From Ornithodoros turicata (taxonomy: Eukaryota; Arthropoda; Arachnida; Ixodida; Argasidae), in contig NC_088205.1 of the NCBI RefSeq assembly GCF_037126465.1, positions 27,697,482 to 27,761,481 on the forward strand: 64,000 bases of DNA, written 5' to 3'. The notes beneath the pieces were generated by a model. It was not told the origin of the DNA. It saw only the letters and a program-made list of their open reading frames with translations, and made no database searches. Both the position numbers and the translations under genes were made by a program. Positions 23,227-34,145 of the stretch are shown here, one piece after another (position 1 is the first letter of the stretch; each line of letters begins with the position of its first letter).

Positions 23227-24292
23227 TGTCTCCTGTAGCCGGTGGAAGTTGCTCCCTGCACTCAGCTTCCATCTTGATAAAGTCTAGCAACTTCGTGAGA
23301 AGTATCTCATACCGATCTTCTGCCGATGTAGTTCCAAGCGATTGTTCGTCGCCGTGAACCTTCCTCTGGAAGCTGAGAATCATATCTTGCAGAACCGCTT
23401 GTTATAGAACAGGAAACAGTAGAGAGCAAGACGACTTTGAGGTAGTACCCAGCGCTTCTAAACTCCTCATATGAGCCCTCACTGCGTCGTGGAGGCGTCT
23501 CAGTTCGAGAACATTGCGGGAGGAGCGTACTGGCTGAAGTCCTGCAACCGCTTCAGGTACCAGCGTGTTTGGATTTCGAAATCTTTCCTTAATCATCTTG
23601 ACCGCAGTGTCCCCTTATTGAAGCTGCAGCCTCGCCAGTAAGAACCGATGTCAGGTAGGACATCTTCTCGTTCGACAAGGAAGCATTGCTGTCTACCAGG
23701 GACTCGAACCTTATCCAAAATTCCTGCCAGTGCTCTTGACTGCCATTATATTTGAGGAGTTCCAACTTCGGTAACTGCGGTCTGTGACGGCCATCTCCTA
23801 CAGTTCGATGTTGACTTGGGTGACCCGGACTACGTTCTCCAATGGGAAGCGTCAGCTCACCCGGGTTTCTGGACTCCAGTATGGAACCAGCTCTCGAAGA
23901 CTGCGCGACGATATGTTTCTTCAGTAAGCAGGTGATGGTGGTTACCCGGTCTTGATAGTCGATCATTTCTCCAGTTCCGCTTCAACCTCCTCGACCGTAA
24001 ACATAGGCTCCAACTTTCTGTCCACGCCATCCAGGCTGGCGGAGAATTTGACGATGCGCTCAAGCAGTACCTCACAACGAGTGGTGTCATCCTGAGAGCT
24101 TTCAACGACCTGCATAGCTTGCTCGGCTTCATTCAGTACAGTGGTCTATTTCTGCCGAAATGACTTCCTCTTTCGCAGGAGAAAAAACCCTCGAAGTCGA
24201 TTCCTGTGACGCCTCCGTCATCGTGCTGGCCTGTGAACGTTCTCCGCTCTTCAGTCCCTAGCAGGGGTTCCCAGGTTTCAGCACCCAATATG
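23227..24292 (-). pseudogene. BEL/Pao gag (DUF1759-like), frameshifted
   Basis: Pieces in different minus frames: an acidic helical N-terminus (about 23,970-24,140), the DUF1759 hallmark LPKLELLKYNGSQEHWQEFW and LTGEAAASIRG (23,589-23,800), then IKERFRNPNTLVPE and LHDAVRAHMRSLEALG (23,402-23,596) and a C-terminal helical part. At least three frameshifts separate them. The primer-binding-site candidate TTGGGTGCTGAAACC lies 4 nt inside the 5' LTR; tRNA identity was not assigned. Confidence 0.8.
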
Positions 24293-24425
24293 TGTAGAGG
24301 AAGAGCCAGACGAGCGGAGCCAGAGCAAAACGTTTACTGAACAAAACCCAAAAGAATAATAATGCACGCCCTCTTAGCTCGGGGATTAGCACGAGCCCAG
24401 CTGTTCATCCACATCTTCCTTAACA
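24293..24425 (-). repeat. 5' LTR of the BEL/Pao element
   Basis: 133 bp matching 14,454-14,587, with TGTT...TACA on the minus strand. It should contain promoter and poly(A) signals, but none is obvious. Confidence 0.85.
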
Positions 24426-24430
24426 ATAAT
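24426..24430. repeat. Target-site duplication of the BEL/Pao element, right copy
   Basis: ATAAT, matching 14,449-14,453. Confidence 0.85.
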
Positions 24431-24735
24431 TCTTGGTTTGATAAGTTGGTTCCATTCATCTCATGGTGAACTTGGTGAATTTTGTGAGGCGTTTCCTGGT
24501 GAAGGGAAGGATCAGTCCTTTCCTTAGAGACGTCCACCCCTCGTTCTGTAATGTATTGTGCTACATTATTAAGTGCACACTGCAACCTGGTTTGCAGCGC
24601 CGGCCATTGTTTACTGGACGTCCAAATGCGTATATCGTCAACATACATGCTGAGATGCACACCCCGCGGCAGAACCTTAGGGGAGATTTTGATTTCGGCT
24701 CATCTGCATAGCAATATTCAGCGACGGATATTTTA
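24431..24735 (-). pseudogene. LINE reverse transcriptase fragment
   Basis: Minus frame encodes VHLSMYVDDIRIWTSS, the catalytic motif of a non-LTR reverse transcriptase, followed by LQTRLQCALNNVAQYITERG and a Ser-rich helix. The frame runs into the BEL/Pao target site and resumes at 14,453 with the RT thumb. A frameshift near 24,680 and the abrupt 5' end at the GA repeat show it is an old fragment. Confidence 0.8.
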
Positions 24736-24756
24736 ATGCACGAAGCTCGTTTCGCT

Positions 24757-24795
24757 GAGAGAGAGTGCGAGAGAGAGAGAGAGAGAGAGAGAGAA
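24757..24795. repeat. (GA)n microsatellite
   Basis: Near-perfect GA dinucleotide run at the edge of the LINE fragment. Confidence 0.9.
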
Positions 24796-25080
24796 AAGAA
24801 TGACTTTCAACGAGGCTTGTCTACACTATATCTCCGGTGGCCGATCGGAGGAGCTACTATATCCCCATCAGTTACGACGTACCCGTGTGTCTCATTTGGA
24901 TGTGTCATGTGCGTGTGTGTATGCCTCATCTTTTTCATCGCCATTGCACTCATGTATTATCCCGCATACACCTCATCCCATCGTCATTCATGTAGTTGTT
25001 GTTGTCGTGACACAGTGAAACAGTTCCAACTGATAAAATTGAAAGGGTTCAAAATAGATAAGTTTACATAAGTATAGGCT
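24796..25080. other. No gene seen
   Basis: Short frames only; contains a CATC/GTTGTTGTTG-rich stretch near 24,980-25,010. Confidence 0.4.
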
Positions 25081-25082
25081 TA

Positions 25083-25301
25083 TACAGGGTGTCTGTGCTA
25101 ACGTGTCCAGAAATTGTATTCAAGCGTGCGATAAAAGAGAAACGAGCGCTACTTTTCAGCTACTTGACTAAGAAACAGGTTCTACTAGTGAAGCAGTACC
25201 TGTTTCTTACTCAAGTAGCAGAAAAGTACCACTTGCTTTTCTTTTATCGCTCGCTTTAGATATAATTTCTGGACACGTTAGAACAGAACAAACACCCTGT
25301 A
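25083..25301. mobile_element. TACAGGGTGT-ended foldback MITE, copy 1
   Basis: 219 bp with ends TACAGGGTGT and ACACCCTGTA and arms of about 90 bp folding to a hairpin around 25,190. TA flanks both sides. A close relative is at 55,616-55,815. Confidence 0.85.
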
Positions 25302-25303
25302 TA

Positions 25304-28300
25304 AATAATAGATAAGGCTAGATAAGTGTCTAACTGCATGGGATCCGATGTGAATGTTTCCTAACAAAAGACACGTTTACGATGTGTGAGGAGGAAGACG
25401 AAAGGGTGAAAGGTGTAGATGGAACCAATCGCGCGTTGAAAGACCTGATACCCCTTCTCTGTCTTCTTAACTCAATAAAGATTCAAGAATATGACTTACG
25501 AAATGACAGATACCTATTTACTGAGCTGATGAACGATACGTACAATGAAAGACATGAACAAATAGATTACCTATCAATTTGGGCATTGATGGGCCGACTT
25601 AGCTGATAGAAAGGTTGTGAACACCGTTTTTTCGTAGATGCCGCCACATTGAAAGCGCAGCGCCGTCTAGCCAGGGGAGCACGTTGAAAACTGTTTACAG
25701 CCCAAGCCAGAGAGAAGGAAAGCACACGTGCCGTGTACTTCCTCCCTGCTATCGCTTTCCTCCTTTCTGGCTTGTGCTGACTGCAAAAGGGATGGGTGTG
25801 AGGCTGGCTGGAAAACGGTGTATAAACTACTATAAGCGGGTGGCACACGCTTATATACGTATCCTGCACTGTCGCCACTGCTCACTGATAATAAATGCGA
25901 TGAGACTCAACATGCAGTTTGGCGATCACAGATTGGACAAATCGCCTTTTCGTAACTAAAAATTAAATTGCTTGAACGGATCAGAAGATACAACCTTATT
26001 TGTGTAGGACAGACTTTTTCATGTGCTCTTTCTTTCCGCAAGCCGCAAAAGAATGGAACCGTGCTGGGTGCTTGTCTAGAAATACATTTCGATCTGTTTC
26101 TTTCTCGTTACACCTCATTCAATATGTCACGTCTGTTATGTACATAACAGGTAAGGAATAACTGTTTTGCTTGTATCATTTCCTTTTTTCGCATATCCGC
26201 GCTGCTGTAACGCCACTGGCAATGTAGCGTATGAGTATAAATAAATAAATAATGCCAGAACCATTCTCTGCGCATTTTGCATATTCTGAAGAGACACAAC
26301 ACTGTCACTGTCAATCGGATTCATGTTGGTCACCAGTGGAAGCGACAATGTTAATGACATTTCGATCCAGAATCTCGGCGCAGATGTCAATGTTGACGTA
26401 CTCCGGAACTGTGGTACTGTACTCTTTTTTTTTTTTTTTTCTGTCTCACATAGCTTTTGCATTAGAGAACGCATCTCTGCAAGTAAACAGCTTTCAGTAC
26501 TCAGTGGATTATATATGTAGTGGACTCTTCAATGTGCGTCACGTAGATAGAACGGGAAAGGGGGTAATTCCTCAAGGCTGTCTCCCCGTGCTTGACGAAG
26601 CCACGGTCTTTCAATAGCACATAGCACTTTGTTGTAACTTGAGCAGAGACAAAATTACGAGGTAATTCTATTTTAGCGCAGACAGGTAAGACTTCAGAAG
26701 AAGTACCTATAGAAATCCTGTATTTTCATCATCTAAAATTATCTCTGGCGGTATGAGAGCCGGAGGATACACCTGCGATAAATCGTATGGCTCGATCATT
26801 TTCGCTGAGGAAATATTGTTTTTTGATGTGGTGCAGTGCCATGCACGAGGTGACAATAACTGATCTATACTATTAACGTATTGTAGATAGCAATCTTTAC
26901 ACACTTTGGGAAGAGATGATGGGAAAACTGGTTGTGAGAGATCACAACAAAAATGAGCAGGCACAATGACTGGTGCCTTCTGAATGTACCTCCAAAATAG
27001 TTTGGACGAATACTCTGTAATTACGGAGGAAACGATATTTTCCTTTGCCGATTCCAACACGATTCAAGCCGGGTTATTAAATTAACGCGATAGAATTTCC
27101 TCTTACTGAAGTGTGGCCTGATAGCGTTTTCCAACTACATAATTTGGCTGACAAGATCCATATGTCAAATTCAACATGCGACATTATCATCGCGTTGTAG
27201 ATAGCCTCGGCGTATCAGTCAGATCAGTTCCAGGACATTTCACTGAACAAACTATATAAAATGGTGGAATGGCGTTTTATTTGGGAGGTCAGAAGGGAAT
27301 TTTGGGATTGCCCAAAAACTACATTTACGAGGACAGCACGGTGGTATCTGGCAACAAATAAATAAGAATCGGCAAGAGATAAGCAAGGGGAAGGGGAGAA
27401 AATTTCTTGAGTTAGCCTTTCTCATGAAATTCAGGATGAAGACAAGGAAACTATATATTTTTAGCACTGTACACGGCTATGAATGAGCTCTAGAGTCTGT
27501 TGTTCATGGTCCGCAGAATCTTTTGACGCATTGCAGAAGCATTTTAGAAAGAAAAAAGAAAAATCAATAGATAAAAAGAGAGAAATATCACCCCTCCCTC
27601 ACCCTGCTTTTGGTTCAGCAAAAACTAATAGGTATGTCCGCACTTCGTTTACTAAGCCGACTTGTCATTACATCTTCCCCGCAAGTTGTAGACGTGCTAT
27701 TGTATAGATATCATGTTGAAAGATATATCATTGAAAATTTTACGGTTCTTAGTGTTTGATGCTACACATGCCACACAGTGATCCAGTTCAAGGAGCTCAA
27801 CAAATCACGCTCATCGCAGTACATCTCCAATAAGGCTATTAGCGAATGTTTTCTGTTTGTTCACGTAGACCAAGTCATCACTGTTTTTAAACAAAGAAAA
27901 AATACTTTCATTCAGTCCTCGTCAAGTTAAGGTTCCCGTTGACATGAAGAACATATAGTCATCGCGAAATGCTGCACGCTCGAATCAGGCGAAGTCTTCT
28001 TTATCTGTGTAGATCATTCTTACATGCGAACAAAGTGCAAATATTGCAATAAACTTCACGGATACTTAAAAAAGAACCTCTGCTTACGCACGCAAAACGC
28101 AAGCACAAAAGAACAAAAAGTGTACACTTCGAAACACCCACAGGAACACTGTGCAAGGCATACGCGATGGCACCGGCGGACAGGAAAGTTTCCCCCCAAA
28201 CGATCGCCGCGCCACCACGCGCCGCTCGGCCGCCGAAATGAAGTTCTCGCGTGAGTTTTTCCTGACCAGAAAGAGTATTGAGTGACCGTGACGAAGCGTA

Positions 28301-28319
28301 GTTCGCATACTGTGTTCGA
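25304..28319. other. No supported gene
   Basis: The best frame is 117 codons at 26,707-27,060 (minus) with a CxxC and no family match that I know. A T run lies at 26,427-26,440. Lysine-rich frames near 27.5 kb look like AT-rich noise. Confidence 0.45.
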
Positions 28320-28868
28320 CTCAACAGACCTCTCCCTGTTTGTAAACAACTGACGCCATAGGGTTCGATATCGCCACCAATAGACGATTTAAGAAAATCC
28401 CAGTGCTCCTTGCGCACGCGTTGCATCCTGGGCGCTTACTGAGTGGGGGAACAAAGAATAATCCTTCACGTTTTGCTTTCGCTGACCTTCACGCGTCGTG
28501 GACAATGGACCAATAGGGGAGAAATCGAAACAGTTTGAAGGCCACCCGTTTCTTTGGTATTAGTGAGCTCCCACAGTTCAAAGTGGCGTTAAGCAATCTG
28601 GGATTTTCTCAAGTCGTCTGTTTGGTAGAGTTGAACAACGCTGCAAGCTAGAGGGCGGACAAGGTCGCGCACGAAAGCCACAGTCTTGAGGGAACTACGG
28701 TGGTCCCTGAAAGGATCGCGACCTTCGGTCCTACTTTTCTTTCAATAGGAGGCAGCCAACAAGTGCCCATTCGTGGAACCCAGCCCTCCCCTTCCGATTT
28801 GTTTCGGTACTTTGTCTACCAACGTCACGATGACGTTTCTCGGGTAGTGGGCTATTGCCCAAAAACTG
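28320..28868 (+). repeat. Interspersed repeat R1, copy 1
   Basis: Starts at AGACCTCTCCCTGTTTGTAA and ends near TTTCTCGGGTAGTGG. It is homologous to 51,325-51,605 (plus) and to the reverse complement of 48,700-49,016. This copy carries a MITE insertion at 28,382-28,619. R1 has no coding capacity; the minus-strand copy ends near an AATAAAATG motif, suggesting a retroposed unit. Confidence 0.75.
28382..28619. mobile_element. MITE nested in R1
   Basis: Inverted ends AGACGATTTAAGAAAATCCC and the complement of GGGATTTTCTCAAGTCGTCT (22 bp, two mismatches). The other two R1 copies lack the insert, giving an empty-site comparison. Confidence 0.75.
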
Positions 28869-28892
28869 AACTCACACAACACACACACACAT

Positions 28893-29300
28893 AAATGGGA
28901 TGATGATGTGGTAGGTCATTCTCCACCGTTATGGCGGTACACTGCCTCATTGCGCTTGTGGAGGGGATGAGAAAGTGATGATGATGAAAAGGTGTCCTAT
29001 TACAGTTCGTCCATTAGTCCAGTGCTGGAGAGGAACTCAGCAACAGCTCGTAGGCCTTGCATCAGATGTGAGGGGCTCGACCATGGCCCGAGAATTTTGG
29101 CTAAGTCGAACTGGCGTTGATCGACGCGATGGAGGGCAGTTCTCATGACGGCTCGCTCGCGATCCTACTGTCCCCAGACCAGGAGGACGTGATGGAGGTC
29201 ACCGCGCACACCACACGTGTAACAGAGGCTGGACGCGCCGACACCGAGGAGGTGTTGCAAACCGGTGTAAAAGCCACATTAAGTCCACACGACACATAGA
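28893..29300 (-). pseudogene. LINE 3' end with ORF2 C-terminus
   Basis: Minus frame ends ...KILGPWSSPSHLMQGLRAVAEF and STGLMDEL before a stop at 29,002-29,000, the usual tail of arthropod LINE ORF2. Upstream is a damaged C2HC finger (CYTCG, HH, with the last Cys read as Trp). A 3' UTR with repeated CATCATCATC and a CA/GT tract extends to 28,893 and recurs at 49,360-49,440. Confidence 0.65.
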
Positions 29301-29406
29301 AATGTCCCGTACAGTGCGAAGTTCATAAGTGGTGGCAGTGACTACGACATCCGTTGGTCACCTTCCGTTGGTCACCGTTTGACTTATTTTGTTATTTCCC
29401 TTGCTG

Positions 29407-29740
29407 TCAAAGGACTCCTAGGAGGGCACTCTCCTTCATAAAGGCTAGTACTTGCCTTTGTGTCGTCGTGTCGACATTGGTCCAGTGGGGTAAATGAGTG
29501 ATTGCAGTCAAGGAGCTGGGTGGCCCAAGTTTTTCATTTTTTCTTTTTCCATGAGGCGTCTTCTCTGGTGTTTATATTTTGTGCAACGAAGCATCAGGGC
29601 GTGTTCTATAATTTCTTCGACATCACAGGAGTTGCACGATACATCTATACTTCGTCCTGTGAGGTGGAGGACATCCTTTGTTTTGGCGCTTCGAGTTCTT
29701 TCGTTTCGGGTATTGAATAATAGAGGGAGGTGGAGCACAA
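29407..29740 (-). pseudogene. Second LINE ORF2 C-terminal fragment
   Basis: Minus frame has a zinc finger CNSCDVEEIIEHALMLRCTKY followed, after a frameshift, by RQVLAFMKESALLGVL and a stop at 29,409-29,407. The finger plus terminal AF-KES-LL motif is typical of non-LTR ORF2 ends. It is a different copy or family from the one at 28,893-29,300. Confidence 0.65.
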
Positions 29741-29799
29741 GCACCGATGGCGGCGGCATCGCGCGGCCTGAGTAGTAGTGCGGAACACCGAGCGCCATG

Positions 29800-32773
29800 T
29801 GATTCAGGTTTACGATGCTCGACTGGGCAGATGTAAAAAACGTTTTGCTCTAAGACCTTCCGGAACTTATTGATTATAGCTCGGCAACTCTATACAAACT
29901 ATGTTTTGTGCAATGCACAATGATGAATCCTTATTTCTTTGGAGTCCCAAAGCTCTAAAGTGAACTTTTTCAAAAACTGCCTAATGTGACTACAAAGTAG
30001 TTCTGTGGGTTGTAAAGCCTGAAGCAGTAAGGTATTCTCGCTGGTTGGGTATTTCACTTCACGCTACCCTTTTTCTTGTCCGTGTGCTTCAAAATAGAAT
30101 CAAGAGGCAATCGGGCTCCGTAGATTGCAATTGGCTCGTAGATTCGATTTGCATCCGCGAAAAACACGGTCGAGAAAAGTGGTAGTGCGAAATGAATGAG
30201 CCTATGTGAGCAGCACGTGCGATGTCTTCCACAACCTCCTCATTCACCTTACCTTTGCCACGAATGAGTGCTTCAGATACGCATTGCAGCTCCGTATCTC
30301 CTTCTAAATGATTATCCGGTTTCCTTGGCTCTCTTCACACGAGGCGCCGTTTACCTTTACCGTTGACGGACATTGGCATATATGAATTTCCCATTATGTA
30401 TATGTGTAGTTGCAGTTATTCTGTATTTGCTTCCAGTACACGTGTGAACATGCCCCATGCCCTGCATGTGCCCCTGCTGAGCGTATATTTTTTATGTGCA
30501 TCGGCAGGGAAGCGGGTGATGAAATTCGCAGATGCGTTATAAGCAGGTGCCGAAAACCTTTTGCTGTATCGCTGAGATCCCGGCAATGTATCCTCTTTCG
30601 TGAGATTCATGAAGATGTTTAAGCTCGTGTTGCCAGCTGGACCAGCTATGTGAAAGCGTGTGGTGGACGTGTCTTGTTTGATTAAACTCGTCCGGGATAC
30701 GATGAGGTAACAACTGCCATATACATACTTGTGTGTCTTTCTTTGCTAGCATGTCGCATGTACTTCTATGAGCACGTGACGCAAGCCTCAATCGTAGTAA
30801 ATAACACCAGGGAAAAGACCCATCCGAGTGTACGACTTCCGAAGCCAAATGCAAACTTTGGGAACTGTTTATTCGCTAAATACTTTCTCTAAGATCTTTT
30901 CTTCTTTGTCGAGGGAGGCTAAGTAGCGGAACAAAAATTGATAACTAGCCTGCACCTCAAAAACAAACCACACAACACGGTCAATAAATCAGTGCACAGT
31001 GATGATGGCGTTATGTCTTCTGATTCGACAAGAAAGCGAGCATGTATGGTTTTCTGTGATGATTTACATACATGCAAGATGTCACAAAGTAACGCCACCT
31101 ATTTTCAACAAACCCGCAGCGGGAACGGTATTATTTGAAATGACGGACGAGGGTACTAGTGTGGCGGAGGTCTATTCTTGGACTGATCTCATTGAAACGA
31201 TTTCATTGTGTTTCAGAAAAGCCAGCAGGAAAATCCCACGTGCCAACGGTGGCAAGAAAACATGAGGACATGCACAGGCGTTACCTTTTTCGTCCGTCCC
31301 TCACTTCCAGACGACGACACAAACTGAGAGAGATCATAATCCGATGGCATTTCTAAATTATAACTTTTATTGGCAACCAAAAATTTCGAAGCAATACACT
31401 GTATTTACATGAATTCGCGTGCCATACACACTTCATAAAAAAAAATGAAACAAGTGCTTTACACTATAGTCAGATCTTAGCAATTTAGGCCTCAAAACGT
31501 TTTTGTGTTCCAGTTCGAGAGGATCAAAAAGAGAGGTTATCAGATTCACAGGAGAGGTTCATTACGATAATTACTAGCAAAGCCGTAGGAATTTCGGCAT
31601 TTCAATGAAACAATATTTCTAGAACAAAGAAGCGGAGATACATAAAGCAATGTCTTCGTGCAACAGGACGGTCGCGAAGTTGAAATCAAGCGTTTGCATG
31701 CTAACGTTACGTCGTCTTTCTGCTTCCTACAGTTTTTCTTTTAGTTTTTGTTAGATTTTTCTTCTATTTGACGGTATCATGCTGGAGCTCATATTGGCCC
31801 ACTACACACACACAACCATTTCGCACGTTACGATCATATTGGTCAGGTGAGGATCGTGTCCTTAGTAATTAAGCCTTCACTGGAGAGGGGGAGGGGGATA
31901 ACGGTAGAGGAGTACGTTGAGTTTGAATCCACTGTTGAATTCGTAGTAACTAAACTTCTAGTCTCGAAACAGTCGATGATGTTCAGAACTTGATTGATTG
32001 TCGCGTTGGAACGAGTGGTACCCATAATTAGACACCGAAAAATCTGGGATCGTTTGCGTAAAAGAACAATCGCAGCAAAAATAACTTCGGTCTCACATTT
32101 CTCCCAACAGAGACGTTTCTGGCGTGGGACAGGCGTTCCTATCAGGAGAGGGTGTGTCGGAGTACGGTCAGACCCGCTGATTCTATGAATGTAAGATTTT
32201 CACACGGAGCGTATGACTCGGGGTGAACAAAGAAACGTAGGAAGGAGAAACAGTCGTTGTTGCAGCAATGACGAAGAAAATAGGAGGGAGGGAGTTTCGC
32301 TTCGGCTGGTTGGCTCTGGTGGGAGGACCCAAATTCACCTGGGAACAAAAGAAAAGAGAGGAGGTTTAACACTTGACGTCATCAGTGCAATTTCGGTTAC
32401 ATGCTCGATCAGAGAACCAGTGCTCCAATGGAAGCTTTTCTTTCTTTTCTTTTTTTTTTGCCCGCGAAAAGCTTAGCCGTCACCACCCGGTGACCCGGGT
32501 ACCCCTAGTATTTGAATAAAAAGTCGATGATATCATTCAACAGATTGCGTGTTGGTTATACTGTTCCCTCATGCTGTCCAGAGTTGTTTGTTTGTGGTGA
32601 TCATATGAGCTTTCATTTCCTAACCGACTTACACACCACCATTACCATCATAATCAACATCAATATCACCAGGTTAAGTCAGGTAATAGAAAAGCGAGCA
32701 AAATGACTCTCACTGGCAACTAACACGACGTCTGAGGTTTTGTTTTTAGAGTGTACTCGCCTCTCCAACTACC
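29800..32773. other. No supported gene
   Basis: Only short frames. The end of a CACTCT-type MITE may survive near 32,742-32,756 (TTTTTAGAGTGTA). Confidence 0.45.
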
Positions 32774-32775
32774 TA

Positions 32776-33060
32776 CACTCTAAGAAACAAGGGTGTGAAA
32801 AGGTGGTAACTTCTACAGTTAGCACCTATGTCAACATATCGTCTGATAAAGAGAAGAGTGTAAAAGTTTGGTAAAATAAATTATCATATACATCCAAATT
32901 GCTACAAGAAGGCGTACGCCCCCCTCGCTCACCGAATCAGGAGCGGTAACCCTATCATTCGTAGGTAGCAAGTAGAACTTTGCAACCTTTTAGGCACAAC
33001 ATATGCGACAACTATTACCTCCTAAAAGGTATAACTGCTCCACCCTTTTCTCTGAGATTG
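32776..33060. mobile_element. ISL2EU-type non-autonomous element, diverged
   Basis: Left end CACTCTAAGAAACAAGGGTG; the right end, complemented, reads CAATCTCAGAGAAAAGGGTG. TA flanks both sides (32,774-32,775; 33,061-33,062). The left terminus matches the autonomous element at 14,922 over CACTCTAAGAAA. Arms are diverged, so it is older. Confidence 0.6.
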
Positions 33061-33159
33061 TATAGAGGCGCTCGCGTCGTCGTCAAGATGGCGCAGAAAA
33101 GAATGATTGCAGATTAATCAACCTGCTTCTTCACGCCTTCTTCCACGATACACGTTTAA

Positions 33160-34141
33160 AGGGGCCGTAAACAGGTACAAAAGGTGCACATTTCTTTGTG
33201 TTGTATTATTGGAACTTAGGCCGTGAAAACTCCTTGCAATTACTAACGCTCAAAAACAAAAGGCGCTTGCATACGGATGAAATATTCACTGCACTCTTTC
33301 GCATTTTAGCTCCGCCCCGCGCTCTAACTTTACGTCATTTTGACGTAGCGCTTTCCCCACCAATTACGATTGAGTGTTCCACATACGATTTTATTTCAAA
33401 TGCGGAATTGGACTAGATGAACGTGAATCCTCTTCTATTCAAAATCTAAACAGTTACAGCCTCAAACTAAGAAAGAAATGCGTTTAATTTAGGTATCATA
33501 CGCGCACTACGTTTTCTGGGCAGTAGCACGCAGCACACCACGAGCGCGAATGAATATCCTGGACTACAGTTCCGGAATCTTAGGTAGGTGCGCTATGGAA
33601 CATCTTCGTCATCTTCGAATGGTTCCGACAACTGGGCTGCCGTACTTTGGTTTGAGCCACGCGGCATCACCAGCTCGCGTGGTACAGTGGATAGCGTGCC
33701 GGCCATGTCACGTCGTGACTGGGAGGAACCCGGGTTCGAATCGCGTCATGTGATAGCAGCCCAGCTGTTGACGTTTGCGCCAGCCGGATGTGTTGAAGAT
33801 GTCATGACGTTGAATTTTGGAACCACGGAACGCAAAACGTCGTTTCACACAAACAAACTGAGCGCTCCGACTCACAGCTGATAACGAAGTATGTTTATTG
33901 GCTGGTAATTTGAAACGTCATGTGTGCAGCTCGGCCCCCCGATTGGACGGCAAAACGCTACGTAGCCATGTGACGTATGCGTTGTGGAGAGAGGCTCGCT
34001 GATTACTCATCTTTGAAAGCAGTTATACGGGTCAATGAGCTGACACGAGCCGAACGAAATGTATATTTGGGTATTATGAGCTGCGTTCTTTCATGGGGTA
34101 TCATTATTTCAGAAATGTTTGGTGGCCTGTTTACGGCCCCT
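33160..34141. mobile_element. TTAA-flanked element, AGGGGCCGTAAACAGG ends
   Basis: 982 bp with inverted ends AGGGGCCGTAAACAGG and CCTGTTTACGGCCCCT, flanked on both sides by TTAA (33,156-33,159; 34,142-34,145). TTAA duplication is the mark of piggyBac-type insertion, but no transposase is present. A tRNA-like SINE head lies inside at 33,678-33,760. Related ends occur at 41,937-46,387 and 57,519-58,400. Confidence 0.8.
33678..33760 (+). mobile_element. tRNA-derived SINE head
   Basis: A-box-like TGGTACAGTGGATAGCG and B-box GGTTCGAATCG about 43 nt apart, like an RNA polymerase III promoter of tRNA origin. It does not fold to a proper tRNA (acceptor ends do not pair), so it is called a SINE and not a tRNA gene. 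Confidence 0.55.
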
Positions 34142-34145
34142 TTAA

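Larger units (their letters stand above)
14454..24425 (-). mobile_element. BEL/Pao LTR retrotransposon, interrupted and defective
   Basis: Two LTRs (14,454-14,587 and 24,293-24,425) with TG...CA ends flank a minus-strand gag-pol and are bounded by the duplication ATAAT. Without the inner DNA transposon (14,922-19,881) the element is about 5.0 kb, shorter than typical full-length BEL elements. Domain order 5'-3': gag (DUF1759-like), zinc knuckles, retropepsin (DUF1758-like), RT, RNase H, integrase. It is defective: several frameshifts and stops, and most of the integrase zinc-binding and catalytic core is absent. The LTR copies differ at several sites, so it is not brand new. It interrupts an older LINE. 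Confidence 0.9.

Noticed and set aside
24334..24660. A single host gene on the minus strand
   Set aside because: The frame joins LTR sequence to a LINE RT fragment across the target-site duplication; it is chimeric by insertion.
33678..33760. Possible tRNA gene
   Set aside because: A and B boxes are present, but acceptor-stem ends do not pair and there is no proper anticodon arm; better explained as a SINE head.
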